The notes under the pieces are model-generated. The model was given only the letters and a program-made list of their open reading frames with translations, was not told the origin of the DNA and did not search any database. From contig JAFZRH010000042.1 in NCBI GenBank assembly GCA_017619975.1, forward strand, positions 1 to 42,116: a DNA stretch of 42,116 nt. The letters run 5' to 3'. The position numbers and the translations under genes were made by a program. The stretch is from Lachnospiraceae bacterium (lineage in GTDB: Bacteria > Bacillota > Clostridia > Lachnospirales > Lachnospiraceae). This document shows, in pieces, positions 8,877 through 15,747 of the stretch (position 1 is its first letter; every line of letters begins with the position of its first letter).

Positions 8877-9977
8877 CTATGCTTCTGCCAGTTTCTCCAG
8901 CATCTCTTTCGCCGTGTATACGTGATAGACTTCCAGCCCCTTCTCCGCGGCGCGCTGTTCCAGATAGACCCGCAGGTATTCGTTGTAACTCTGCGATTTC
9001 GCGCCGGCCTTTTTCGCCATTTCAGGCAGATCCTCTTCCAGGAAATGCGCCAGATTGCCGCATAATCCCCGCATGTCCGGCTGTGAGAGCAAAAGCTCCA
9101 GCGCCTCCTGCTCCGTCAGCATCGGATCGATATAGTACTGCTCACCGATCAGCCCGTACAATGCGCGAAGACCGTCGTAATAGCCGATCTTCATATCGCG
9201 CAGAGCCTGTTCGGCCGTAAAGTTAAGCACGCCGCCCAGATCCGCCTGCGGTTCGATCATGGTAACGACGGCATCCTCCGGCAGTTTGAAGTGCCGCTCG
9301 ATGCCCAGGCCGGGCATGCGCACCGCAATAATATTCCGGTGACCGGTCTCGGTCAGCGCGTGCAGCGGCAGACTGTCGAAAAAGCCGCCGTCCGCGTAGT
9401 TTTTCCCGCCGAGCTTTTCCTGCTTGAAGGTGGGATGATACGCGCTGGCCAGCAGCATGTTGTGGACCTCTTCCAGGGGAACGTCCTGCACATGGACTTC
9501 CTGTGCTTCCAGATCCGTGAGGTTGACCGTCGTCACATACAGCTGCACCGGAGATTTTTTCAGCGCTTCCGCGTCGATGACATCCGCGATCCAGGTCCGA
9601 AGCGGCGCTACGTCGAGCCCGCCGCTCTTCACGATCCCGAAGACTTTTTTGAAAATATCCGAAACATCCTGCAGGCTGTGGATGTCGCCCAGCGACATTT
9701 CTCCTTTCAGGAGAGGGCCCATCTGCGCCTCTTCCTCAGCGTCCAGCTTCATCACCTGATTCAAACGAATATTGGACCAGCACTGTTCGGCTTTTTCATA
9801 GTCCCCGATCGCCAGCATGGCGCCGTTTAAGGCCCCGACCGAGGTGCCGGCGACCGCGTCAAAATGAATGCCCGCCTCGCGCAGGGCTTTCCAGACGCCG
9901 ATCTCATAGGCGCCTTTGGCGCCGCCGCCCTCCAGGGCGACCGCATAAGTGACTGTCGGATCCAGTTTCAGCTGCAT
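8877..9977 (-). CDS. Patatin-like phospholipase family protein
   Basis: A 366-residue serine hydrolase of the patatin family, expected to cleave acyl esters of phospholipids or related lipids. The oxyanion hole GGGAKG is at residues 17-22, the nucleophile elbow GTSVG puts Ser at residue 46, and the Asp of the dyad is Asp196 in YADGGFFDSLP. The dyad is therefore intact. There is no signal peptide, so the protein is probably cytosolic or peripheral. The ATG follows AAGGAGG. A C-terminal helical stretch of about 100 residues (ALELLLSQPDMRGLCGN onward) lies outside the core fold. It may belong to the same transcript as the upstream membrane protein gene, although a hairpin lies between them. Confidence 0.9.
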   Translation of the reverse strand: MQLKLDPTVTYAVALEGGGAKGAYEIGVWKALREAGIHFDAVAGTSVGALNGAMLAIGDYEKAEQCWSNIRLNQVMKLDAEEEAQMGPLLKGEMSLGDIHSLQDVSDIFKKVFGIVKSGGLDVAPLRTWIADVIDAEALKKSPVQLYVTTVNLTDLEAQEVHVQDVPLEEVHNMLLASAYHPTFKQEKLGGKNYADGGFFDSLPLHALTETGHRNIIAVRMPGLGIERHFKLPEDAVVTMIEPQADLGGVLNFTAEQALRDMKIGYYDGLRALYGLIGEQYYIDPMLTEQEALELLLSQPDMRGLCGNLAHFLEEDLPEMAKKAGAKSQSYNEYLRVYLEQRAAEKGLEVYHVYTAKEMLEKLAEA

Positions 9978-9998
9978 AATGTCCTCCTTTTGAGAAAA

Positions 9999-10042
9999 GA
10001 AGGAGACGAAGAAACCAGAAAAGTTCGGCTTTCGTCTCCTTC
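9999..10042 (-). terminator. Hairpin with T tract between two minus-strand genes
   Basis: Perfect 12-bp arms GAAGGAGACGAA / TTCGTCTCCTTC enclose a 20-nt loop and are followed on the minus strand by TTTTCTC. It lies just upstream of the patatin ribosome binding site, so it may end the upstream gene's transcript or reduce read-through into the patatin gene. Confidence 0.6.
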
Positions 10043-10079
10043 CCGTCTGCCTTGCGGCTCAGGCCGCTCAGCGGATGCG

Positions 10080-10850
10080 TCAATCTTCGGCGTCGTTGCC
10101 GTCCGTTAAGAGGCCTTCGGTATTGATGCCGTCATGCCGCGCGCAGTAGCTGCACAGCCTCGTCTTGCCGGCTGCGATGGCTTCCTCCACGGTGCCGTAG
10201 GTCAGGGAATCGCTGCGGTTAAGGTAAGGGCAGTCCTTGCCGTCTTCCGTTGTATGGGCGTGATTGGTCACGGCGCCGTCATCGTTTACATGCGTATGAT
10301 AGACCTTGCCGAAATTGGTGTAGTACACACCGCCGGTAATGGCCGCTTCCGCCGCCGCCTTCTCTTCAGAGGAGATCGGGTTGTAGTCGATGCTGGCCGC
10401 GCCGCCGATGATGAGCGCTACCGCCGCCGCGACAACCGCGATGGTCTTGGTCTTCTTGTCCAGGTTCTTGTTGGTCAGCAGCAGGATGATCAGCGGAACG
10501 AAGGCGAAGATCGCGACGATCAGGCCCATGTTGTTCCACAGCCAGAACTTGGTCGGGTTCTTCTTGGAAGCGGGATCGATATGATTTGCCTTCTTCCAGA
10601 GCTGGGAGCCGATGATCACGCAGATCAGATCCAGAACGATGAAGACGATCAGGCAGGTCAGCGTGTTCATAAAGGTGATGTTCAGCTTGCCGGCAATGAT
10701 CAGTACAGCCAGAACTTCAAACACGATAGCGGCGACCCACAGGATCACGGCACCGACGCGCAGACCCGTGGCATTGCCGACCGGTTTCGCGTTCTTGATA
10801 TCGCTGACGGTCGTGGCGCTGGCAGTTCCAATTTTCTTTTTCTCAGCCAT
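10080..10850 (-). CDS. Four-TM membrane protein with Cys/His-rich C-terminal domain
   Basis: A 256-residue protein with a short polar N-terminus, four predicted membrane helices (about 31-53, 58-81, 107-127, 137-153) and a soluble C-terminal region from residue 160. The tail contains VYYTNFGKVYHTH, then DCPYL (Cys207) and GTVEEAIAAGKTRLCSYC (Cys233, Cys236). From memory this YH...CP.L...EA...G...C..C pattern resembles small metal-binding repeats seen at the ends of some Firmicutes surface proteins, related in outline to Ada-type zinc sites. Function is unknown. The ATG follows GGAGAG and a good promoter lies upstream. Confidence 0.75.
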   Translation of the reverse strand: MAEKKKIGTASATTVSDIKNAKPVGNATGLRVGAVILWVAAIVFEVLAVLIIAGKLNITFMNTLTCLIVFIVLDLICVIIGSQLWKKANHIDPASKKNPTKFWLWNNMGLIVAIFAFVPLIILLLTNKNLDKKTKTIAVVAAAVALIIGGAASIDYNPISSEEKAAAEAAITGGVYYTNFGKVYHTHVNDDGAVTNHAHTTEDGKDCPYLNRSDSLTYGTVEEAIAAGKTRLCSYCARHDGINTEGLLTDGNDAED

Positions 10851-10900
10851 TTTACTCTCCTATCTTCCATGACGGCCGGTGGCCGCATATTTACGGATAA

Positions 10901-10929
10901 ATTATAAAAGAAAGCGATCGGGATTTCAA
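10901..10929 (-). promoter_or_regulatory. Promoter of the four-TM protein gene
   Basis: On the minus strand TTGAAA (10929-10924) and TATAAT (10906-10901) are 17 bp apart, about 50 nt upstream of the ATG at 10850. Confidence 0.8.
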
Positions 10930-10965
10930 CCGCTTTCCGAAATCTTTTAAAATCCATATTTCTTC

Positions 10966-10995
10966 TTGACAAGAAGCCCGGACCCGTCGCATAAT
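10966..10995 (+). promoter_or_regulatory. Promoter of the Ser/Lys-rich protein gene
   Basis: TTGACA at 10966-10971 and CATAAT at 10990-10995 are 18 bp apart, upstream of the ATG at 11068. It is divergent from the promoter at 10901-10929. Confidence 0.75.
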
Positions 10996-11067
10996 TTACT
11001 TATTAAAGCAGCCGGATCCGCGCCGAAAAAGCGGAGACAGCGGCCCGAACGGAAAAGGAGAACATTT

Positions 11068-11871
11068 ATGGCAAAAGACAATAAACCCGTAACTCTTTCT
11101 CTGGACGATTTCGAAGCGGCACAGCAGGATATCGGAATCAGCCAGAAAGATCTGGAGAGCATCGCCTCCCAGACCGGCGCCTCGCCGGAGGCAACACGAA
11201 GCGTCCTGACTTCCGCGCTGGGTCTTCTGGCCGGCAGCGGCAATAACAACTCTTCCGGCTCTCTTCTGAGCGCTCTCGCCGGCGGCAGCAATAACAACGC
11301 CAACTCCGGCAACCTGCTGCTTTCCCTGCTCGGCGCGGGCGGTCAGCAGAGCGTCGCGCAGTCCAGCGGCGTTTCCCAGAACCAGAGCAACAGCATCTTA
11401 AGTGCCGCCGCTCCGCTGCTCCTGAACTCGCTGCTGAGCGGAAACAACAGCACGGAGACGCAGACCCAGAGCAGCAGTTCCGGCAGCGGTCTGCTCGGCG
11501 GTCTGCTCGGCGGACTGTTCGGCGGTTCCGACAGCACGGCCTCTTCGGCTTCTTCCTCTTCGACTGCCACCTCCGGGAAGAAGAAAAAGAAACCCGCTTC
11601 TTCCGCGAGCACGGCCAGCACCTCTTCCTCTTCCGGCTCTTCCTCCGGCAGCGGTCTTCTGGGCCTTCTGACCAGCCTGGTCTCCACGGATACCTCCGCG
11701 GAAGCGGAAGAAGAAAAGCCGGCGGCGACCGCCTCATCCGGGAAGAAGAAAAAGACCTCTTCGACCGCCGCGTCGGGAAAGAAGACAAGCAGCACGAGCT
11801 CTTCGAAGAAGACTTCTTCCACCTCTTCCGCAAAAAAGACGAGTTCCTCCAAGAAGACCTCGTCCAAATAA
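11068..11871 (+). CDS. Low-complexity Ser/Ala/Lys-rich protein with DUF937-like repeats
   Basis: A 267-residue protein starting at an ATG preceded by AAAAGGAG. Two related segments, SQTGASPEATRSVLTSALGLL (35-55) and QSSGVSQNQSNSILSAAAPLLL (98-119), resemble the repeat of DUF937/YidB-like proteins. A glycine-leucine stretch (GSGLLGGLLGGLFGG) follows, then a Ser/Thr/Ala-rich linker broken by lysine blocks (SGKKKKKP, SGKKKKT), and the protein ends in tandem SSKKTSST-like units. The Lys/Ser/Ala tail is reminiscent of bacterial histone H1-like tails, so nucleic-acid or polyanion binding is possible but is only inference. There is no signal peptide or membrane segment. Confidence 0.75.
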   Translation: MAKDNKPVTLSLDDFEAAQQDIGISQKDLESIASQTGASPEATRSVLTSALGLLAGSGNNNSSGSLLSALAGGSNNNANSGNLLLSLLGAGGQQSVAQSSGVSQNQSNSILSAAAPLLLNSLLSGNNSTETQTQSSSSGSGLLGGLLGGLFGGSDSTASSASSSSTATSGKKKKKPASSASTASTSSSSGSSSGSGLLGLLTSLVSTDTSAEAEEEKPAATASSGKKKKTSSTAASGKKTSSTSSSKKTSSTSSAKKTSSSKKTSSK

Positions 11872-11884
11872 ATCCTTATAAAAT

Positions 11885-12054
11885 GGGCTGTGAAAAAACC
11901 AGTGTCATCCTGAGCGAGCGAAGCGAGTCGAAGGATCTTTCGCCCGCAGGGTGAAATCGGCTGCTATCGGAACAGAAAAGATTCTTCGACTTCGGCGGAA
12001 GCAAATGCTTCCGCCTTCGCTCAGAATGACACGGTTCGCGATTTTTCACAGCCC
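11885..12054. repeat. Long imperfect palindrome (MITE/REP-like) between convergent genes
   Basis: About 170 bp form a large inverted repeat. The outer arms are GGGCTGTGAAAAA (11885-11897) and its exact complement at 12042-12054. Inside, GTGTCATCCTGAGCG (11902-11916) pairs with a near-complement ending GAATGACAC (to 12032), and TCGAAGGATCTTT (11928-11940) pairs with AAAAGATTCTTCGA (11976-11989). A further small hairpin GGCGGAAGC/GCTTCCGCC lies at 11994-12015. It fills the space between two stop codons and has no open reading frame of its own. The TGTCATCCTGAGCG...TCGAAGGATCT motif is, from memory, a widespread bacterial intergenic repeat. Confidence 0.85.
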
Positions 12055-12067
12055 CTTTTTTGTGCGC

Positions 12068-14389
12068 CTAAGGCTTAAGATCGAGCTCGATCTCAACCGG
12101 ATCCTGTCCGTAATAGCTGAAACCGCCGGCCCCGCTCTCATCCTGCACGCCTTTCCGCAGCGACAGTGTCATGGAGACATAGTCTTCCGGCTTCAGGGCC
12201 AGTTCGTCATTCAGGCCCGTCACATAACTGTATGCAGCTGCCCCTTCATAGCTGTTCAGGATAACACCGGCATACCGGCTGGCGGTCAGAGCGCTTCCGT
12301 TTACCGCAGTGACCTGGATATAGGCGCTCATAGGCTCCGCCTTCCTGGGCAGCAGACGCACCGTCAGATACGGCTTCTCTTTTTCCGTCATCCAGCCTTC
12401 TGCCTGAATCAGCATATCGTCATCCTCATAGACGGTAATCGGATCCATTTCCGTAAAAACAATGTTCTGCTGCTCCAGCTCGGAAACGCAGTCTTCCGGG
12501 ATCTCAATCGCCGGCAGCTTTTCAATAACCAGCCTGTCTTCGCTTTCCACCGGCACCCATTCATTCTTTTCTCCGGAGCAGGTGGCAAGAAGCGGTATCA
12601 TTTCCAGACTTTCCGGGTTCGAATATCCGGTCGTGAGCTTCAGCATGCGGGCATCGATATCCAGCCAGCCAAGCGTTTTGTCTCCCGGATCCAGCCGCAC
12701 CTGCGGCAGGCTCACCGCACTGCCATAATAATTCGGATCAATATAGCAGCCGTTCACGGTCAGAAGCGTCTTTCCGTATTCCCGGAATCTCAGCGGCTGA
12801 TCGCTGCGGTTCTCCACATAGATCCGATACCGGAAGGTCGAAAATATTTTTATACCGCTCTGCTTCACTGTACTTAACGGAAACGCCTCATCCAGCAGCA
12901 TCATGTACAGCGCCCCGTCCATAATAACGGTCCCCGTCGGCGTTGTTTCCTGTTCATAACCGGTCCTGACGGGAAGATCCTGCACGAGAACCTGCTTGTC
13001 ACTGCCGTTCGTACACGTTGCCGTCAGCGTAAAGTCGGGCAGTCCGTTCAGATCGGGAAGCGCGTTCCGAAGATCTGTCACGGGGATCCAGACCGTACGG
13101 GTCAGATCGCCGCTGATGCCTGCCGGAAGGTCGAGATCTTTTGTAAAACTGGTCTTCCAGCCGCTCAGATGGTCGACTGTGATGCTCAGTCTGACCGCAT
13201 CCGGGGTGTCCTTGCGGATCGTAAAACGCAGGCCGACCTCCGCTCCGTTATAGCCCGGTTCGCCGTAAACGGCCCCCTCCAGTGTGATCCGGCAGCCGGC
13301 GATCTCACCGAGATCCGTCTCGGGAACGGTCCCCGCCTTGCTGAAGCCGATCGCGTCAAAGGGATCTTCTGTCAGTTTTGCCCGGTCTGTCTCGGAGATA
13401 AAAGAGGCCTCACCGGCATCGTCCCATTCAATCCACATCTGCAGGCTGCCGCCTATATTGGTCAGGCGCAGCTCTCCGCCTTCCAGTTCCAGCCACGCGG
13501 ACTGACCGGAGCTTAATACGGAGGCTGCTTTACTGTCAAAAAACGCTTTGCCTTTTTCCAATGCATCCGCCGTCAGGAAAGGTTCGGCGAGTCGCTGCAT
13601 TTCACCGGCAGCCGCTGCGGCATCCGTTTCACTGCTGTCGCGTCTGACGGAAAGGAGTCTTCCTGCCTCATCCAGTTCCAGCCACAGATAGTTCAGCTCT
13701 CCCAGATTTAAACTCGCTTCCCGGGTAATGCCGCTGCGATACGGCTGCTGTGTCTTCAGAAGCTGCGCCGCCGCCTCATCCATGCCGAAAGGCAGGGGAC
13801 TTTTATCAAAGCCGGCGGAATTCACCCAGAAGGAAGTGTGCGAAGTGCCGAAGGTAAGCGCCCAGGTGCCGGACTCTACCCGATCTTCCCGATATCTTCC
13901 TTCGGTCTGCTCCAGGAGCTGCTTTGCTTCGGAAAAATCAGCGTCCAGTTTATCTTCCAGCCAGTCGATCGCCTGCTCTAGGAGAGCCAGGCCTTCTTCA
14001 TCGGCAGCCCTGCCGTTCAGGGAAACCTCCAGACGGTACAGTTCTTTCTGCTCTTCCGTAAAAAGGCCGTTCAGTCTGAGGTTGTTTACCGGATCCAGAA
14101 CGAGTTCCTGCATCTTTCCGAAATAGAAAGAGGCATCTTCGTAAAAGGTTTTTCCCCAGGCCAGAAGCGTTTCGGAATCCGGCACGGCCAGGTCCTGTTT
14201 CTTGCCGGATTCTTCCGTTCCTGCCGGCTGACTCTGGACCGGCACGTCTTTTTCCGTGGAGGCAGAAGCCGGCGCAGAAGAATCCGGGGCTTTGCTGCCT
14301 TGTTCTGCCGTCGGCGCATCGCTGCCGCAGGCCGAAAGCAGAAGGGCCAGAATCAGTGCGATCAGGAGAAGTCCTTTTGTTTTCTTCAT
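12068..14389 (-). CDS. Large lipoprotein, unknown function
   Basis: A 773-residue exported lipoprotein. The N-terminus MKKTKGLLLIALILALLLSACG is a lipoprotein signal with lipobox LLSAC and lipidated Cys21, followed by a Ser/Ala/Glu-rich linker to about residue 65. The rest is extracytoplasmic: an N-terminal alpha-helical part (about 70-170) and then mainly beta-type sequence with several immunoglobulin-like stretches (for example FRYRIYVENRSDQPLRF). I do not recognise a named family or catalytic motif. It is monocistronic with its own promoter, and ends beside the long palindromic repeat. Confidence 0.8.
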   Translation of the reverse strand: MKKTKGLLLIALILALLLSACGSDAPTAEQGSKAPDSSAPASASTEKDVPVQSQPAGTEESGKKQDLAVPDSETLLAWGKTFYEDASFYFGKMQELVLDPVNNLRLNGLFTEEQKELYRLEVSLNGRAADEEGLALLEQAIDWLEDKLDADFSEAKQLLEQTEGRYREDRVESGTWALTFGTSHTSFWVNSAGFDKSPLPFGMDEAAAQLLKTQQPYRSGITREASLNLGELNYLWLELDEAGRLLSVRRDSSETDAAAAAGEMQRLAEPFLTADALEKGKAFFDSKAASVLSSGQSAWLELEGGELRLTNIGGSLQMWIEWDDAGEASFISETDRAKLTEDPFDAIGFSKAGTVPETDLGEIAGCRITLEGAVYGEPGYNGAEVGLRFTIRKDTPDAVRLSITVDHLSGWKTSFTKDLDLPAGISGDLTRTVWIPVTDLRNALPDLNGLPDFTLTATCTNGSDKQVLVQDLPVRTGYEQETTPTGTVIMDGALYMMLLDEAFPLSTVKQSGIKIFSTFRYRIYVENRSDQPLRFREYGKTLLTVNGCYIDPNYYGSAVSLPQVRLDPGDKTLGWLDIDARMLKLTTGYSNPESLEMIPLLATCSGEKNEWVPVESEDRLVIEKLPAIEIPEDCVSELEQQNIVFTEMDPITVYEDDDMLIQAEGWMTEKEKPYLTVRLLPRKAEPMSAYIQVTAVNGSALTASRYAGVILNSYEGAAAYSYVTGLNDELALKPEDYVSMTLSLRKGVQDESGAGGFSYYGQDPVEIELDLKP

Positions 14390-14412
14390 CGTTTTTACCC
14401 TTTTTTCCGTTT

Positions 14413-14439
14413 AAAAATCCGCACGTTCCGTGCGGATTC
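14413..14439 (-). terminator. Hairpin at the start of the lipoprotein transcript / end of upstream gene
   Basis: On the minus strand AATCCGCAC, loop GGAAC, GTGCGGATT is followed by TTTAAA. It lies 75-100 nt after the stop of the BECR-like gene and could be its terminator, but it also overlaps the predicted start site of the lipoprotein promoter and would lie in that leader. The choice between the two roles is open. Confidence 0.6.
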
Positions 14440-14440
14440 A

Positions 14441-14469
14441 AGTGTATCAGCAAATTGAAAAATATACAA
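14441..14469 (-). promoter_or_regulatory. Promoter of the large lipoprotein gene
   Basis: On the minus strand TTGTAT (14469-14464) and TACACT (14446-14441) are 17 bp apart, about 50 nt before the ATG at 14389. Confidence 0.75.
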
Positions 14470-14513
14470 GTCTTTTGAAAAAAGTTGATTTTTCGCAGCC
14501 TTTGCCGGCAGGA

Positions 14514-15035
14514 TCACTGCCGGTCGTAATAGGCTTTGCCGGCATTCGGCAGAAAATAGGTGCGGATGTATCCGTCCTGTGAAAGGATCACGAATTCATT
14601 GGTGGCTTCCACGTAATACACGTAGTCGTTGTCCTCTTTTTCGCGTTTGGTCAGAGCGTTCGGGTTGTTGATGACGTCGCTTGCCGCCTTTTCATACGCT
14701 TTCGCACTCTTAAAGCCCATCTCTTTCCCGTGCTTTTCGTAGTGCTCATTGAGGAGCTTGCTGCTGCGGAAGGTATAGCTGACGTAAGGCTTCTCCGTGG
14801 CGGCCGGTTCGGTCGCAGCTGCCTTCGTAGCGGCAGACTTTGTTGCGGCGGGACTCTCGGTTCCGGTATCCGCCTCCTGCGTCACGACCGGAACACCGGG
14901 ATCCGTATTTGTTTCCCCGTCCGAAAAAAGCGGGATCTTTCCCGTAAACACCAGATACAGAACCACGATCACCGCAAGGACGGTCAGGATCGTTTTCAGA
15001 TTCCACTGGATCTTCGGCATTTTGTTCTGGCTCAT
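14514..15035 (-). CDS. Membrane-anchored protein with colicin D/BECR-like RNase domain
   Basis: A 173-residue protein with a single N-terminal membrane anchor (about 13-31), an Ala/Thr/Glu-rich linker (about 41-82) and a compact C-terminal domain (about 85-173). The domain reads YTFRSSKLLNEHYEKHGKEMGF, then NNPNALTKREKEDNDYVYY, EFVILSQDGYIRTYF and a terminal YYDRQ. This order (K/H-H-x-x-E/D-[FM]-G near the start, then a beta-hairpin with DGYIRT) resembles the BECR fold of colicin D-type tRNases and polymorphic-toxin tips; candidate catalytic residues are His98, Lys101, His102 and Arg158. That assignment is pattern-based. The start is the ATG at 15035, overlapping the upstream stop by 1 nt (TGATG); an in-frame GTG directly before it is the alternative. 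No obvious immunity gene follows. Confidence 0.7.
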   Translation of the reverse strand: MSQNKMPKIQWNLKTILTVLAVIVVLYLVFTGKIPLFSDGETNTDPGVPVVTQEADTGTESPAATKSAATKAAATEPAATEKPYVSYTFRSSKLLNEHYEKHGKEMGFKSAKAYEKAASDVINNPNALTKREKEDNDYVYYVEATNEFVILSQDGYIRTYFLPNAGKAYYDRQ

Positions 15036-15565
15036 CACACGTTTCCTCCCAGCTTCAGGCTCTTTTCAAAGGCTTCCCGCGCCTCCCGCAGGGAAAGCTT
15101 GTTGGCTCCGCCGGCAAAATCCTCCTCGCGGCGCTGGAGAGGGTCGTCCTCCCAGCCGCAGACCGGACAGATCTCGAAGGCGCTGCGTTCTTTATAGTAA
15201 TAACGGCCGCAGCAGGGGCAGATCTTTTCCGGCGGAGAAAGCAGGTAATGGACCTGTTTTCCGGTCCGTACCGCATAGGCGATCTCCGAGGCGGTGCTGT
15301 CGCCGATATAGCCGTCCTGGTTGATCACGAAGATGGCGTCCGCCATGTCGATCTTCCGCTTGTGCATGTCGTCCAGCATCCGTTTGGTCGCGGTCTGCGT
15401 GCCCTCATCCATGTTTTCCCAGACCTCTTCGTCGCCGCTGTGGCCGTACAAACCGACAGAGATCACGATATAGCCGGCCAGCGTCAGCTGTTTGTTTGCC
15501 TCCTCGAAGGCTTTCCGAAAGCGCGTGCTGCCGCAGAGCGTAATCACCGGATATTTTCCAACCAT
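15035..15565 (-). CDS. Nucleoside deoxyribosyltransferase-like domain fused to Cys-rich CPCC domain
   Basis: A 176-residue two-domain protein. Residues 5-110 (VITLCGSTRFRKAFEEANKQL ... ADAIFVINQDGYIGDSTASEIAYAVRTGKQV) match the nucleoside 2-deoxyribosyltransferase/DUF4406 Rossmann-like fold, with the usual acidic residue at Glu94. Residues 115-160 match the CPCC family: CPCCGRYYYKE, EICPVCGWEDD and GGANKLSLREAREAF, with Cys116, Cys118, Cys119, Cys133 and Cys136 available for metal binding. The ATG at 15565 follows GGGGAGG. An in-frame extension to 15679 would run through the promoter and is rejected. It is translationally coupled to the BECR-like gene downstream. Substrate is unknown. Confidence 0.85.
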   Translation of the reverse strand: MVGKYPVITLCGSTRFRKAFEEANKQLTLAGYIVISVGLYGHSGDEEVWENMDEGTQTATKRMLDDMHKRKIDMADAIFVINQDGYIGDSTASEIAYAVRTGKQVHYLLSPPEKICPCCGRYYYKERSAFEICPVCGWEDDPLQRREEDFAGGANKLSLREAREAFEKSLKLGGNV

Positions 15566-15613
15566 AGAAACCTCCCCGGGGTCAGGCCCCTCGTTTCGAG
15601 ATTTTACCGAAAT

Positions 15614-15643
15614 ATCATAGCATCTTGCGCTGTAAAGCGCAAG
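15614..15643 (-). promoter_or_regulatory. Promoter with overlapping palindrome, CPCC/BECR gene pair
   Basis: On the minus strand TTGCGC (15642-15637) and TATGAT (15619-15614) are 17 bp apart. A perfect 8-bp inverted repeat CTTGCGCT-TTAC-AGCGCAAG spans the -35 and part of the spacer (15624-15643), placed where a repressor would block RNA polymerase. The -35 is a poor match, which fits a regulated promoter. Confidence 0.6.
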
Positions 15644-15672
15644 CTTGACGCGGCAATTTCCCCTTCCGCGGC

Positions 15673-15701
15673 TTGACAATCCCCCGCCGGCTCTCTACAA
15701 T
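15673..15701 (+). promoter_or_regulatory. Promoter of the EamA-GtrA operon
   Basis: TTGACA at 15673-15678 and TACAAT at 15696-15701 are 17 bp apart, with the ATG at 15748. It diverges from the CPCC promoter 30 bp away. Confidence 0.88.
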
Positions 15702-15747
15702 GAAGAGGATTTTCGGGCCGGGGCTGCGGCAGACAGAGAGGAAAACC

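Noticed and set aside
10966-11067. Upstream ATG extension of the Ser/Lys-rich protein
   Set aside because: The extension overlaps the promoter, while the ATG at 11068 has a clear ribosome binding site.
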